64,000 bases of DNA from Trifolium pratense (Eukaryota; Streptophyta; Magnoliopsida; Fabales; Fabaceae). Under the pieces are notes generated by a model that did no database searches, was not told the DNA's origin, and saw nothing but the letters and a program-made list of their open reading frames with translations. Position numbers and translations under genes: made by a program. Positions 1-13,175 of this stretch are shown in pieces. How positions within the stretch are numbered: the first letter of the stretch is position 1; each line of letters starts with the position of its first letter. The stretch is taken from positions 27,702,409 through 27,766,408 of the forward strand of contig NC_060065.1 in assembly GCF_020283565.1 (NCBI RefSeq), in the 5' to 3' direction.

Positions 1-116
1 GACTTTATCATTTTAACATATATAAAATTAATAAAGAAAAGCCTTTTATTTGATAAGTAAATTATTCAATACATTTATTATGTATAAATAATTGGCCTCT
101 AGGGCTTACACCAACA
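1..116 (-). repeat. Copia 3' LTR, partial (cut by window edge)
   Basis: On the minus strand the LTR begins TGTTGGTGTAAGCCC directly after a purine-rich tract. All 116 bases match the end of the 5' LTR at 35212-35327 by eye. The remaining roughly 1.2 kb should lie left of the window. Confidence 0.92.
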
Positions 117-131
117 ATCTCCCACTAGCAC
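117..131 (-). other. Copia polypurine tract
   Basis: The minus-strand tract ctagtgctagtgggagat abuts the LTR start TGTTGG. This is the expected site of plus-strand DNA priming, and it lies directly beyond the stop codon of the pol frame. Confidence 0.75.
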
Positions 132-2035
132 TAGAGCCAATCAGGCATACTCCAAATACCTATGCCCCTAGTGTGGCCCTCATGCTTCGGCTGAGCAAGA
201 GGCTTTGTAAGTGGATCAGCAGCATTGTCAAGTGTTGGTACTCTGCATATTTTCACATCTCCTCTATCAATTATTTCTCGAATAAGATGATAGAGCCTGA
301 GTATGTGTTTGGACTTTTGGTGAGATCTAGGTTCCTTAGCTTGTGCGATTGCACCATTGTTGTCACAAAATAATTCAATGGGATTCACAATGCTAGGGAA
401 TATGCCAAGTTCAGTAATGAACTTCTTTATCCAAACAGCTTCCTTTGCTGCATTTGATGCAGCGATGTACTCAGCTTCGGTTGTAGAATCAGCAACTGTA
501 TCTTGCTTTGAACTCTTCCAGCTCACAGCGCCACCATTTATGCAAAACACATAGCCTGATTGCGACCTAAAGTCATCCCTATCTGTTTGGAAGCTAGCAT
601 CAGTGTAACCAATTACATTTAGCTCTTCTTGGCCTCCATATATTAGGAATGAGTCTTTAGTCCTCCTTAAGTATTTAAGGATGTTCTTGACAGCCACCCA
701 ATGAGCCTCACCAGGATCAGACTGATAACGGCTTGTTGCGCTTAAGGCATATGAAACATCTGGTCGAGTACATATCATGGCATACATGATAGATCCTATA
801 GCCGATGCATAAGGGATCTTACTCATGCGGTCTCTTTCTTCCTTAGATGAAGGAGACTGTGTCTTTGAAAGACATAGGCCATGTTGCATAGGAATGAATC
901 CTTTCTTGGAATCATGCATATTAAAGCGTCTTAACACTTTATCTATGTATGTACTCTGGCTCAGGCCAAGCAGTTTTTGTGATCTATCTCTATAGATTCT
1001 TATTCCTAATATATAGGCTGCTTTACCCAGATCTTTCATAGAAAAGCAATTCCCTAACCAAGTTTTAATTTGTTGCAAGGTAGGGATGTCGTTTCCTATT
1101 AGTAATATGTCATCTACATATAATACTAGGAATGCGACTATGCTCCCACTAACCTTCTTGTAAACACAAGGCTCATCTTCATTTTGAATGAATCCGTACT
1201 GTTTTACAGTTTCATCAAAACGAAGATTCCAACTTCTGGAAGCTTGCTTCAATCCGTAGATTGATCGCTGTAATTTGCATATCTTTTTGGCTTCTCCTGG
1301 AATGCAAAAGCCTTCAGGTTGTGTCATATACACATCCTCAAGGAGACTCCCATTAAGGAAGGCAGTTTTTACATCCATCTGCCAGATTTCATAATCATAG
1401 TATGCAGCGATGGCAAGTAAGATCCGAATGGATTTGATCATCGCAACTGGTGAAAATGTTTCATCATAGTCTACCCCATGAATTTGTTTGAAACCTTTAG
1501 CAACCAATCGCGCTTTGTAGGTCTGTACCTTTCCATCCATGTCAGTCTTCTTCTTGAAGACCCACTTGCATCCTATGGGTTTAATCCCATCAGGAGCTTC
1601 CACCAAGTTCCAAACTTGATTTGTGTACATGGAATCCATTTCAGATTTCATGGCTTCAAGCCACTTCTCAGATTCAGGGCCAGTAATGGCCTCTTGGTAA
1701 GTCACAGGCTCATCTTGATCCATGAGTAATACATCACCTTGTTCCGATATGAGATATCCATATCTTTCAGGTTCTTGACGTATCCTGTTGGACCTACGTG
1801 GTTCTTGTGTTATATGAGCAGGATTCTCTGTCACAACATCTTGTGCATCCCGCTCTTGTTCCTCCATTGGTGTGTCATTACTTTGTGGATCGTGAATTTC
1901 TTCAAGATCTACTTTCCTCCCACTGATTCCTTTGGAAACAAAGTCCTTTTCTAGGAATACTCCTATTCGAGCGACAAACACTTTGCCCTCAGAAGGATTG
2001 TAGAAGTGATATCCTTTTGTCTCTTTTGGATATCC
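131..2035 (-). CDS. Copia polyprotein, 3' part: end of integrase, reverse transcriptase, RNase H
   Basis: This is the second half of the copia polyprotein. Reverse transcriptase motifs are YKARLVAKGF, DVKTAFLNGS and the catalytic LYVDD near base 1115. RNase H follows with GYTDASF, DSTTEAEY and FCDNNGA, and the frame ends just before the polypurine tract. The frame opens at about 2030 with GYPKETKGYHFYNP, the continuation of the integrase C-terminal segment whose first part ends at 15301-15330 with KCFFVGY. The cause of the break is the 13.3-kb insertion at 2036-15300, which duplicated five bases (tatcc). No stop or frameshift is visible inside this half. The apparent Met start at 2053 belongs to the inserted LTR and is not a native start. 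Confidence 0.93.
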   Translation of the reverse strand, partial: GYPKETKGYHFYNPSEGKVFVARIGVFLEKDFVSKGISGRKVDLEEIHDPQSNDTPMEEQERDAQDVVTENPAHITQEPRRSNRIRQEPERYGYLISEQGDVLLMDQDEPVTYQEAITGPESEKWLEAMKSEMDSMYTNQVWNLVEAPDGIKPIGCKWVFKKKTDMDGKVQTYKARLVAKGFKQIHGVDYDETFSPVAMIKSIRILLAIAAYYDYEIWQMDVKTAFLNGSLLEDVYMTQPEGFCIPGEAKKICKLQRSIYGLKQASRSWNLRFDETVKQYGFIQNEDEPCVYKKVSGSIVAFLVLYVDDILLIGNDIPTLQQIKTWLGNCFSMKDLGKAAYILGIRIYRDRSQKLLGLSQSTYIDKVLRRFNMHDSKKGFIPMQHGLCLSKTQSPSSKEERDRMSKIPYASAIGSIMYAMICTRPDVSYALSATSRYQSDPGEAHWVAVKNILKYLRRTKDSFLIYGGQEELNVIGYTDASFQTDRDDFRSQSGYVFCINGGAVSWKSSKQDTVADSTTEAEYIAASNAAKEAVWIKKFITELGIFPSIVNPIELFCDNNGAIAQAKEPRSHQKSKHILRLYHLIREIIDRGDVKICRVPTLDNAADPLTKPLAQPKHEGHTRGIGIWSMPDWL

Positions 2036-4160
2036 TGTAACACCCAAACCCATTATTTATATATTTATACTTTTAGTAAAATCTTTTTCAAAATACGCAA
2101 CGGAAAATCACATTTAATTTATTGAATGTCGGTTCGAGTATTACACTCCTCTACCAAAATAATACTAATGTAGTTAATTAGTAAAAATACTTGTTTATAC
2201 AAATGTTAAATCAACTAATGTATTTATTAGCTATACAAAACAACCTAGATAAGGAGACTCTATATACATATAAAACCCCTTTTCCCGTGTCACAATCAGA
2301 GCAGAGCTTCGCCGACGACTCGACATCGAATACCACAAAACCTGTAAATCTGGACCCCCAACGGTCCAGCACATAACACATAAAAGAGAGTTAGATAACA
2401 TACTCAAAATATACAAGTGTAAGTAAATGGTACTTAAACACTTCTTCATAAAAACATGCATAATCATACATTATACATATACATCACCATCATTCATGCA
2501 TATTCATATATCATGCATATACTTCATTTATCACCTAATCAATCATCCACAAAATACACCAAACATATAGTTTCACGTCGTCTCGGACAATACCAAAACA
2601 TCAACAAATACATTGTTCAGATTATGGTCATGACGGACCCTGCATTGTTCATTTTATAGTCATGACGAACTCTGCTCCTCATATACGGATTAACAATCAA
2701 CATTTACCAAGTATGTGTCAAACATCATTTATTATAAAATGCACACATAATCCCTAATGCAATCTAATGCTTCACATTCATGTTATGTCCTCTAGACACC
2801 TCTAATGCATGTGGTACCATCGTCTTTATCAGAGTATTTCACCTCCGATATCCGTCTTTATCAAACAATTATAGTTCGATATCCTTCTTTATTGGACAAG
2901 CCAATATCCCTAAATATTCATGATGCATGCACTCAAAACTCATGAATATATACATCAACAATTTTGGCATATAGCACGTCAACAATAACGTGGAACACTA
3001 TCCAACGTCCGTCTTTATTAAGATAATCAATACCTTAATATCCGTCTTTATTAGAATAACATAATTCTAATATCCTTCTTTATTAAGTTGATTAACACCT
3101 TAATATACTTCATTTATACTTCATACATGATTAACAATCAATTAACGATTAGCAATGAGCATTATAAGCATCAACATGCATCAACAATCATGTAAGAATA
3201 AGACACTGATTTGAAAATACATGCAAAGGAAGACAGCAGATGAAAATTGGTGAAATCTGCAGTATTTCCGCCTGGGGCGGAAATATTTACGCCTGGGGCG
3301 GAAGTTTACGCCTGAGGCGGAAATGTTTACGCCTGGGGCGGAAAAACATCTGAAAGGCTGGCTGCCCACTGCTCTGCCGTTTCAGGCGGAAATTATTGCG
3401 CCTGAGGCGGAAAAACATGCGTTTTCTACACAAAAACGCCCAAAAATCCCATTTTTCATGTTATAAATCCCAAAAGAGTTTGTATTCAAGTGCTACAAAC
3501 ATATCTAAACACAAAAGGACGGTTCATTTCACCGATCTACCATTTTTACTACGAAAAAGTAGAGATTTAACACTTTTACTCAAAACTCTCAAGAACACAA
3601 AGTTCTTGAGTTTAATCCATTAGAAAACTCGTTTTAACCATTATTTCCGTTCATTAATCATGTTAAAAGCATGTTAAACATATTAAGAACCTTAGGAACG
3701 ATTTCCATCAAGAAAATCCATTCCAAACTAAAACGAAAATGGGGTGGAGGAAGTTCGGGTGAGGAGAAATCGACATTCTCCCCTTCCTCGAGTCACCCAC
3801 GAATATGAAATCTACTCTCTTACCTGGATTCGAAGAAAACACGACGAAGATCTCGAATCCCTAGCTCTCCCCTTGCTCTAGCTCCCAAGCTCTCCTCTTC
3901 TCCTCTCAAGAACACAAGAACCATGAGAAATGAAATGTTTCTCCCTTCCTTCATGGCCATATGGCGCCCCCTCACACACACAAGGCCCATTGGGCCTCAA
4001 GCCCAATTGGCTTGGCCCAATAACACGTTAACTCTCTCTCTACTCGCTTAATAACTAAAGTACTCGATAAATAACTCTAGTTATTAACTTAATTAAAATT
4101 CCACGTTAAATAAAATATTTTAACACATAAAAATAATAATATGAAAATTGGGTCGTTACA
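2036..4160 (-). repeat. LTR A of the tandem element (outer 3' LTR)
   Basis: It runs from TGTAACACCC at 2036 to GGTCGTTACA at 4160 and is flanked on the left by the tatcc duplication. Private bases relative to B and C are a at 2976 and c at 3366. It carries repeated cgtctttatt motifs (about 2820-3090) and a cluster of GC-rich palindromes (3265-3412). Confidence 0.93.
3265..3412. repeat. Cluster of GC-rich palindromes in LTR A (repeated in B and C)
   Basis: Five full copies of the motif gcctgRggcggaa, plus a half copy, occur at about 3265, 3289, 3309, 3330, 3381 (half) and 3399, spaced about 20 bp at first. Each is a short inverted repeat; the first, tttccgcctggggcggaaa, has an 8-bp stem and a 3-base loop. 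The module is GC-rich within an AT-rich LTR. The same cluster lies at +5570 and +11140 in the other LTRs. Confidence 0.85.
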
Positions 4161-7100
4161 ACTCTCCCCTACTTAAAGGATTTTCGCCCTCGAAAATTAC
4201 GCTACTAAAACAACTCCGGATAACTCCTGTATCCGACCTTCCAACGAAACGTTCAAAACGCTACACATTACTAAGTTTGACAAAATTAGTTTATCCCATC
4301 CAACACAATTTTTGTCCATTTATCAACAAGAGATCAAGGACGGCCAGTTCCTCAATTTGTCAATAAATATTCAACAATCATGATATCGGCACAAACCATT
4401 CTTATCAAACCGCTAAAACGTCAACTTCGCACAAAACATCCATAGACTCACATTCTACGGTACTCACAACTCTACCCCAAAACAGGTACAACTAATCGAA
4501 CACACTCCGAAAAGATACTCCCGTGGAATACTCCATAACTCCACAAATCCTATAAGTCTCTGATTCCCTCATGAATCACTTAACCGTGTTACATCACTTA
4601 TTCATATTCGAATCTTATTCCAACTTATCACTCGATAATTCAATTCCAACAATCACTTGATGACCAACATTCTCAAACTCCATTGACACATGCTAAAAAC
4701 TACCGTCTCTAACCGTCAAATTCCTTTTCTCACATTGAGTCGAATCCAATACGACTACTCTGTTCCCAAGTAATCTCTCAACCAATATTTGCATTCCTTA
4801 ACGCAAACATTTTCCAATACCACTTCTCCTTATCCCTTAGCAATTTGCTACTTCAAAATTAGGCTACCGCCTAAAATTGGTTCTCCAAACAATCATAACC
4901 TCTATCTCGTTGATTCCAAACGACATCTTCAATTTGCCCATAATCCATCTATCGATGTTCCTCATCATCTTGTATTGCAACAAGCACACTCTTCTCCGTT
5001 TATTCACTCATCGAATTAAATCCACAAAGCTCCAAATACTCGTCATACGATCTAATCCCATCCATTAAATTCTAATCAACCTTTGTCTTAGTATTCTTAC
5101 TCATGACTCCTTGTCTAATCCCAATATGACATCTCTAGAAAATTTCCAAAATTCTCGTCCAAATACATTTTAAGTTATGCACCAAGTCACTACCGTTTCA
5201 TCATCCATGATGAAACAATTTAAAATCCTTTACTTCATTGTCACCGATTACGACCATACTACATCAACATCCACGATGCATCTAACAAAACTAGTCTCTA
5301 CCGACTCTTCCATTCCACAAATCCAAATTCCTTAGCAAATACTTACTCACTCTTATCTTGTGGGCACTACCAAATGCTCTCTGACATTTACCTTAGGCAT
5401 CACCTTCAACTCCTTACTATATGTGCTCAAACACAACATCTACTCATATGTGCGGTAATCCTTTTCGCAAACTCTCACCTAACACAAGTCACTTCCAACA
5501 TGACCTCCTATTACTCACTCTCAACACGTTCTCCAACGGCTAACTTTCTTATTCTTCATCATTCAAAAATGATACCTCTCTTTTAGCTTCATCTCCACTT
5601 CTAGGATCTCATTCAACTTCGACACAAATTGCCCTGTCATTATCCAAATCCAATTACCCTTTCTTCGGCAAACCTCTCACAAAATCTTTCGAATTGTTAT
5701 CCTACTTCCATCTTCGAATAAACTCGACTACTCATACAATCCTCACTTCCAACGATTCAACAAACATACCAATCCTATTATGATATTTCTCAATTCTATT
5801 CTCATTTACTTTAAAACCTACTTCCCTTCATCGATTAATTAACACCAACGGTTCACTAATCTTCACATCTCTTTCTCTAAGCTTCTCAAATCTCCTCCGA
5901 AAGTCACTCCACACACTAGACTTAGAACTCCAAATTGTTCAACCAATTCATCCTACTACCATATGCACGACTCACATAAAACTTCTTACTCAAGAATCCG
6001 GTACAACATCCGATCCACTTGGATGACAACTTACTTCAAAATCATCACCTCCTCAAGAATCTTAATCGCTCCCTCTCCTTCATATTCAACTCATTTCGAT
6101 CAAACAGGTACTTCAACTTTGGTCCACAAAACACGCCTCCATACTTTTAGTGCAACACACGATCTCCAACCGTTCTGAATACTCTTCATCTCACTTAACC
6201 AATCTCACTAACGCCTCACGGCGAAACACTTGGTCCGACAACTCCTCTTCTAATAGTTTCTCACAACTTGTTGCTCCCATTCATTCCACTTCGAACAACG
6301 TCACCACTTCCTGAATATTCCGCTTCAAGAACATCTCTACTCATCTCATCTTCTCACGTTCGAAACATCTCGGAGGGATATAACCTTCTCCCCCACTTAT
6401 TTCAAACCCACCTACACTCTTCCACTAGAACTTCTGGTGCTCACACCTAACGGTTCTATCGTCTCTAAACATATTCTTCCTAAGAAGAAACTAGTATCGA
6501 CATCGTTTATACGCATGTCGCATACAGGGGACAAAACCTAACCCACGATACCTAAACACTAACACAAATTCATGCAAGCATTCAAGTAACCTATACTTCC
6601 CTCACTTCTCAAAGTTAGGAAATCAAAACAACACAAGAAAAATGAACATTGCATAGCAATAATTCATACTCACATTCAATCAACTCAGAACAAGACGTCA
6701 ACAAAATAAATTTCTTGTCTGGCTCCCTCGCTTAGCAAAAGCTAGCGAGCTCCCGGCGAGACAAGTCAAAAACATTCACAGGATTTAGCAAGACTTAGCG
6801 AGACTCAGCGAGGTTCATTCTTCGCCTCGCGAGCACATCCAAAAATCTGGGTGCTCTGCTACGGTTTTGAACTTACGCTCACTAAACTCTCGTTTTCTCG
6901 ACTCACTAATCCACAAAATCCAAAACATCAAGCATATAACATCATTATAGACTTGAAAGTACAAATTAGAATCATGCATCACAATTACAACATAGAATTA
7001 TGAGATCTTCATGTTTTTACTCATAAAACGCATAGCAATTCAAATGCCTAGTAATCATCTAGCACATGTTATAAACAAACATATAACAAACACATACCAG

Positions 7101-7605
7101 GACACATTAATATCCTACTCTTCTCACCATTTTGAAAATTAATTTTCACTCACTCAAAAGAAAATAACTCTATATTTTCACCAAAATCTTCAAGAAATAA
7201 TATTAGTTTTTAAAATTATTTCAAATCATTACCACATGCAGTTTTATATCATGCCGGATCTTCACATGCAGTTTTACATCATGCCGGATCATCAACAATT
7301 AGCAATAAGCATCAATCCATCAAGTTTAAACTACAAAAAGGTTAAACTCTACGCATATACAAATATTATAAACATAGAAGTATAGCACTCACACCATTAC
7401 TCAACAAAACAATGGATCTATTAATCCAATTCACACCACTCATAGTTCCTAAATGAACAACATGAATGATTTCACAAAACAAACAACACAAAATTGTTAG
7501 ACAAACGCGACTGACACACAATACTCACTTGGTCTGACTGCACAGACCTGCTCTGATCGACACATAACCCACACAGTCCGAAGACAACGGGGCTCTGATA
7601 CCAAT
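4161..7605 (-). other. Internal region 1 of the tandem element, non-coding
   Basis: This is 3445 bp with no open frame above 76 codons and no gag or pol motif on either strand. The left edge carries a minus-strand polypurine tract (about agtaggggagagt, 4161-4173). The right edge carries the primer binding site. A patch with repeated agcgag motifs lies at 6720-6850. Short Ser/Thr/His-rich frames repeat exactly at +5570 and look like chance translations of AT-rich sequence. Confidence 0.85.
7588..7605 (-). other. Primer binding site beside LTR B
   Basis: On the minus strand the LTR end is followed, after a short spacer, by TGGTATCAGAGCCCCG, which matches the initiator Met-tRNA 3' end used by many plant LTR elements. 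An identical site lies at 13158-13175 beside LTR C. Two primer sites for one insertion fit the tandem interpretation. Confidence 0.8.
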
Positions 7606-9730
7606 TGTAACACCCAAACCCATTATTTATATATTTATACTTTTAGTAAAATCTTTTTCAAAATACGCAACGGAAAATCACATTTAATTTATTGAATGTC
7701 GGTTCGAGTATTACACTCCTCTACCAAAATAATACTAATGTAGTTAATTAGTAAAAATACTTGTTTATACAAATGTTAAATCAACTAATGTATTTATTAG
7801 CTATACAAAACAACCTAGATAAGGAGACTCTATATACATATAAAACCCCTTTTCCCGTGTCACAATCAGAGCAGAGCTTCGCCGACGACTCGACATCGAA
7901 TACCACAAAACCTGTAAATCTGGACCCCCAACGGTCCAGCACATAACACATAAAAGAGAGTTAGATAACATACTCAAAATATACAAGTGTAAGTAAATGG
8001 TACTTAAACACTTCTTCATAAAAACATGCATAATCATACATTATACATATACATCACCATCATTCATGCATATTCATATATCATGCATATACTTCATTTA
8101 TCACCTAATCAATCATCCACAAAATACACCAAACATATAGTTTCACGTCGTCTCGGACAATACCAAAACATCAACAAATACATTGTTCAGATTATGGTCA
8201 TGACGGACCCTGCATTGTTCATTTTATAGTCATGACGAACTCTGCTCCTCATATACGGATTAACAATCAACATTTACCAAGTATGTGTCAAACATCATTT
8301 ATTATAAAATGCACACATAATCCCTAATGCAATCTAATGCTTCACATTCATGTTATGTCCTCTAGACACCTCTAATGCATGTGGTACCATCGTCTTTATC
8401 AGAGTATTTCACCTCCGATATCCGTCTTTATCAAACAATTATAGTTCGATATCCTTCTTTATTGGACAAGCCAATATCCCTAAATATTCATGATGCATGC
8501 ACTCAAAACTCATGAATATATACATCAACAATTTTGGCATATAGCCCGTCAACAATAACGTGGAACACTATCCAACGTCCGTCTTTATTAAGATAATCAA
8601 TACCTTAATATCCGTCTTTATTAGAATAACATAATTCTAATATCCTTCTTTATTAAGTTGATTAACACCTTAATATACTTCATTTATACTTCATACATGA
8701 TTAACAATCAATTAACGATTAGCAATGAGCATTATAAGCATCAACATGCATCAACAATCATGTAAGAATAAGACACTGATTTGAAAATACATGCAAAGGA
8801 AGACAGCAGATGAAAATTGGTGAAATCTGCAGTATTTCCGCCTGGGGCGGAAATATTTACGCCTGGGGCGGAAGTTTACGCCTGAGGCGGAAATGTTTAC
8901 GCCTGGGGCGGAAAAACATCTGAAAGGCTGGCTGCTCACTGCTCTGCCATTTCAGGCGGAAATTATTGCGCCTGAGGCGGAAAAACATGCGTTTTCTACA
9001 CAAAAACGCCCAAAAATCCCATTTTTCATGTTATAAATCCCAAAAGAGTTTGTATTCAAGTGCTACAAACATATCTAAACACAAAAGGACGGTTCATTTC
9101 ACCGATCTACCATTTTTACTACGAAAAAGTAGAGATTTAACACTTTTACTCAAAACTCTCAAGAACACAAAGTTCTTGAGTTTAATCCATTAGAAAACTC
9201 GTTTTAACCATTATTTCCGTTCATTAATCATGTTAAAAGCATGTTAAACATATTAAGAACCTTAGGAACGATTTCCATCAAGAAAATCCATTCCAAACTA
9301 AAACGAAAATGGGGTGGAGGAAGTTCGGGTGAGGAGAAATCGACATTCTCCCCTTCCTCGAGTCACCCACGAATATGAAATCTACTCTCTTACCTGGATT
9401 CGAAGAAAACACGACGAAGATCTCGAATCCCTAGCTCTCCCCTTGCTCTAGCTCCCAAGCTCTCCTCTTCTCCTCTCAAGAACACAAGAACCATGAGAAA
9501 TGAAATGTTTCTCCCTTCCTTCATGGCCATATGGCGCCCCCTCACACACACAAGGCCCATTGGGCCTCAAGCCCAATTGGCTTGGCCCAATAACACGTTA
9601 ACTCTCTCTCTACTCGCTTAATAACTAAAGTACTCGATAAATAACTCTAGTTATTAACTTAATTAAAATTCCACGTTAAATAAAATATTTTAACACATAA
9701 AAATAATAATATGAAAATTGGGTCGTTACA
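7606..9730 (-). repeat. LTR B, shared central LTR of the tandem element
   Basis: It is 2125 bp long and exactly 5570 bp from LTR A. It acts as 5' LTR to internal 1 and 3' LTR to internal 2. The private base a at 8949 distinguishes it from A and C. No target duplication is seen at either edge, as expected for a recombination product rather than a separate insertion. Confidence 0.93.
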
Positions 9731-12700
9731 ACTCTCCCCTACTTAAAGGATTTTCGCCCTCGAAAATTACGCTACTAAAACAACTCCGGATAACTCCTGT
9801 ATCCGACCTTCCAACGAAACGTTCAAAACGCTACACATTACTAAGTTTGACAAAATTAGTTTATCCCATCCAACACAATTTTTGTCCATTTATCAACAAG
9901 AGATCAAGGACGGCCAGTTCCTCAATTTGTCAATAAATATTCAACAATCATGATATCGGCACAAACCATTCTTATCAAACCGCTAAAACGTCAACTTCGC
10001 ACAAAACATCCATAGACTCACATTCTACGGTACTCACAACTCTACCCCAAAACAGGTACAACTAATCGAACACACTCCGAAAAGATACTCCCGTGGAATA
10101 CTCCATAACTCCACAAATCCTATAAGTCTCTGATTCCCTCATGAATCACTTAACCGTGTTACATCACTTATTCATATTCGAATCTTATTCCAACTTATCA
10201 CTCGATAATTCAATTCCAACAATCACTTGATGACCAACATTCTCAAACTCCATTGACACATGCTAAAAACTACCGTCTCTAACCGTCAAATTCCTTTTCT
10301 CACATTGAGTCGAATCCAATACGACTACTCTGTTCCCAAGTAATCTCTCAACCAATATTTGCATTCCTTAACGCAAACATTTTCCAATACCACTTCTCCT
10401 TATCCCTTAGCAATTTGCTACTTCAAAATTAGGCTACCGCCTAAAATTGGTTCTCCAAACAATCATAACCTCTATCTCGTTGATTCCAAACGACATCTTC
10501 AATTTGCCCATAATCCATCTATCGATGTTCCTCATCATCTTGTATTGCAACAAGCACACTCTTCTCCGTTTATTCACTCATCGAATTAAATCCACAAAGC
10601 TCCAAATACTCGTCATACGATCTAATCCCATCCATTAAATTCTAATCAACCTTTGTCTTAGTATTCTTACTCATGACTCCTTGTCTAATCCCAATATGAC
10701 ATCTCTAGAAAATTTCCAAAATTCTCGTCCAAATACATTTTAAGTTATGCACCAAGTCACTACCGTTTCATCATCCATGATGAAACAATTTAAAATCCTT
10801 TACTTCATTGTCACCGATTACGACCATACTACATCAACATCCACGATGCATCTAACAAAACTAGTCTCTACCGACTCTTCCATTCCACAAATCCAAATTC
10901 CTTAGCAAATACTTACTCACTCTTATCTTGTGGGCACTACCAAATGCTCTCTGACATTTACCTTAGGCATCACCTTCAACTCCTTACTATATGTGCTCAA
11001 ACACAACATCTACTCATATGTGCGGTAATCCTTTTCGCAAACTCTCACCTAACACAAGTCACTTCCAACATGACCTCCTATTACTCACTCTCAACACGTT
11101 CTCCAACGGCTAACTTTCTTATTCTTCATCATTCAAAAATGATACCTCTCTTTTAGCTTCATCTCCACTTCTAGGATCTCATTCAACTTCGACACAAATT
11201 GCCCTGTCATTATCCAAATCCAATTACCCTTTCTTCGGCAAACCTCTCACAAAATCTTTCGAATTGTTATCCTACTTCCATCTTCGAATAAACTCGACTA
11301 CTCATACAATCCTCACTTCCAACGATTCAACAAACATACCAATCCTATTATGATATTTCTCAATTCTATTCTCATTTACTTTAAAACCTACTTCCCTTCA
11401 TCGATTAATTAACACCAACGGTTCACTAATCTTCACATCTCTTTCTCTAAGCTTCTCAAATCTCCTCCGAAAGTCACTCCACACACTAGACTTAGAACTC
11501 CAAATTGTTCAACCAATTCATCCTACTACCATATGCACGACTCACATAAAACTTCTTACTCAAGAATCCGGTACAACATCCGATCCACTTGGATGACAAC
11601 TTACTTCAAAATCATCACCTCCTCAAGAATCTTAATCGCTCCCTCTCCTTCATATTCGACTCATTTCGATCAAACAGGTACTTCAACTTTGGTCCACAAA
11701 ACACGCCTCCATACTTTTAGTGCAACACACGATCTCCAACCGTTCTGAATACTCTTCATCTCACTTAACCAATCTCACTAACGCCTCACGGCGAAACACT
11801 TGGTCCGACAACTCCTCTTCTAATAGTTTCTCACAACTTGTTGCTCCCATTCATTCCACTTCGAACAACGTCACCACTTCCTGAATATTCCGCTTCAAGA
11901 ACATCTCTACTCATCTCATCTTCTCACGTTCGAAACATCTCGGAGGGATATAACCTTCTCCCCCACTTATTTCAAACCCACCTACACTCTTCCACTAGAA
12001 CTTCTGGTGCTCACACTTAACGGTTCTATCGTCTCTAAACATATTCTTCCTAAGAAGAAACTAGTATCGACATCGTTTATACGCATGTCGCATACAGGGG
12101 ACAAAACCTAACCCACGATACCTAAACACTAACACAAATTCATGCAAGCATTCAAGTAACCTATACTTCCCTCACTTCTCAAAGTTAGGAAATCAAAACA
12201 ACACAAGAAAAATGAACATTGCATAGCAATAATTCATACTCACATTCAATCAACTCAGAACAAGACGTCAACAAAATAAATTTCTTGTCTGGCTCCCTCG
12301 CTTAGCAAAAGCTAGCGAGCTCCCGGCGAGACAAGTCAAAAACATTCACAGGATTTAGCAAGACTTAGCGAGACTCAGCGAGGTTCATTCTTCGCCTAGC
12401 GAGCACATCCAAAAATCTGGGTGCTCTGCTACGGTTTTGAACTTACGCTCACTAAACTCTCGTTTTCTCGACTCACTAATCCACAAAATCCAAAACATCA
12501 AGCATATAACATCATTATAGACTTGAAAGTACAAATTAGAATCATGCATCACAATTACAACATAGAATTATGAGATCTTCATGTTTTTACTCATAAAACG
12601 CATAGCAATTCAAATGCCTAGTAATCATCTAGCACATGTTATAAACAAACATATAACAAACACATACCAGGACACATTAATATCCTACTCTTCTCACCAT

Positions 12701-13175
12701 TTTGAAAATTAATTTTCACTCACTCAAAAGAAAATAACTCTATATTTTCACCAAAATCTTCAAGAAATAATATTAGTTTTTAAAATTATTTCAAATCATT
12801 ACCACATGCAGTTTTATATCATGCCGGATCTTCACATGCAGTTTTACATCATGCCGGATCATCAACAATTAGCAATAAGCATCAATCCATCAAGTTTAAA
12901 CTACAAAAAGGTTAAACTCTACGCATATACAAATATTATAAACATAGAAGTATAGCACTCACACCATTACTCAACAAAACAATGGATCTATTAATCCAAT
13001 TCACACCACTCATAGTTCCTAAATGAACAACATGAATGATTTCACAAAACAAACAACACAAAATTGTTAGACAAACGCGACTGACACACAATACTCACTT
13101 GGTCTGACTGCACAGACCTGCTCTGATCGACACATAACCCACACAGTCCGAAGACAACGGGGCTCTGATACCAAT
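9731..13175 (-). other. Internal region 2 of the tandem element, non-coding
   Basis: This is a near-identical copy of 4161-7605. Differences seen by eye are g at 11658, t at 12017 and a at 12398. It has no coding capacity. Its polypurine tract lies next to LTR B and its primer binding site next to LTR C. Confidence 0.85.

Noticed and set aside
3265..3412. CRISPR-like appearance of short palindromic repeats
   Set aside because: Spacings are irregular, there are no unique spacers of constant size, and the DNA is a plant LTR.
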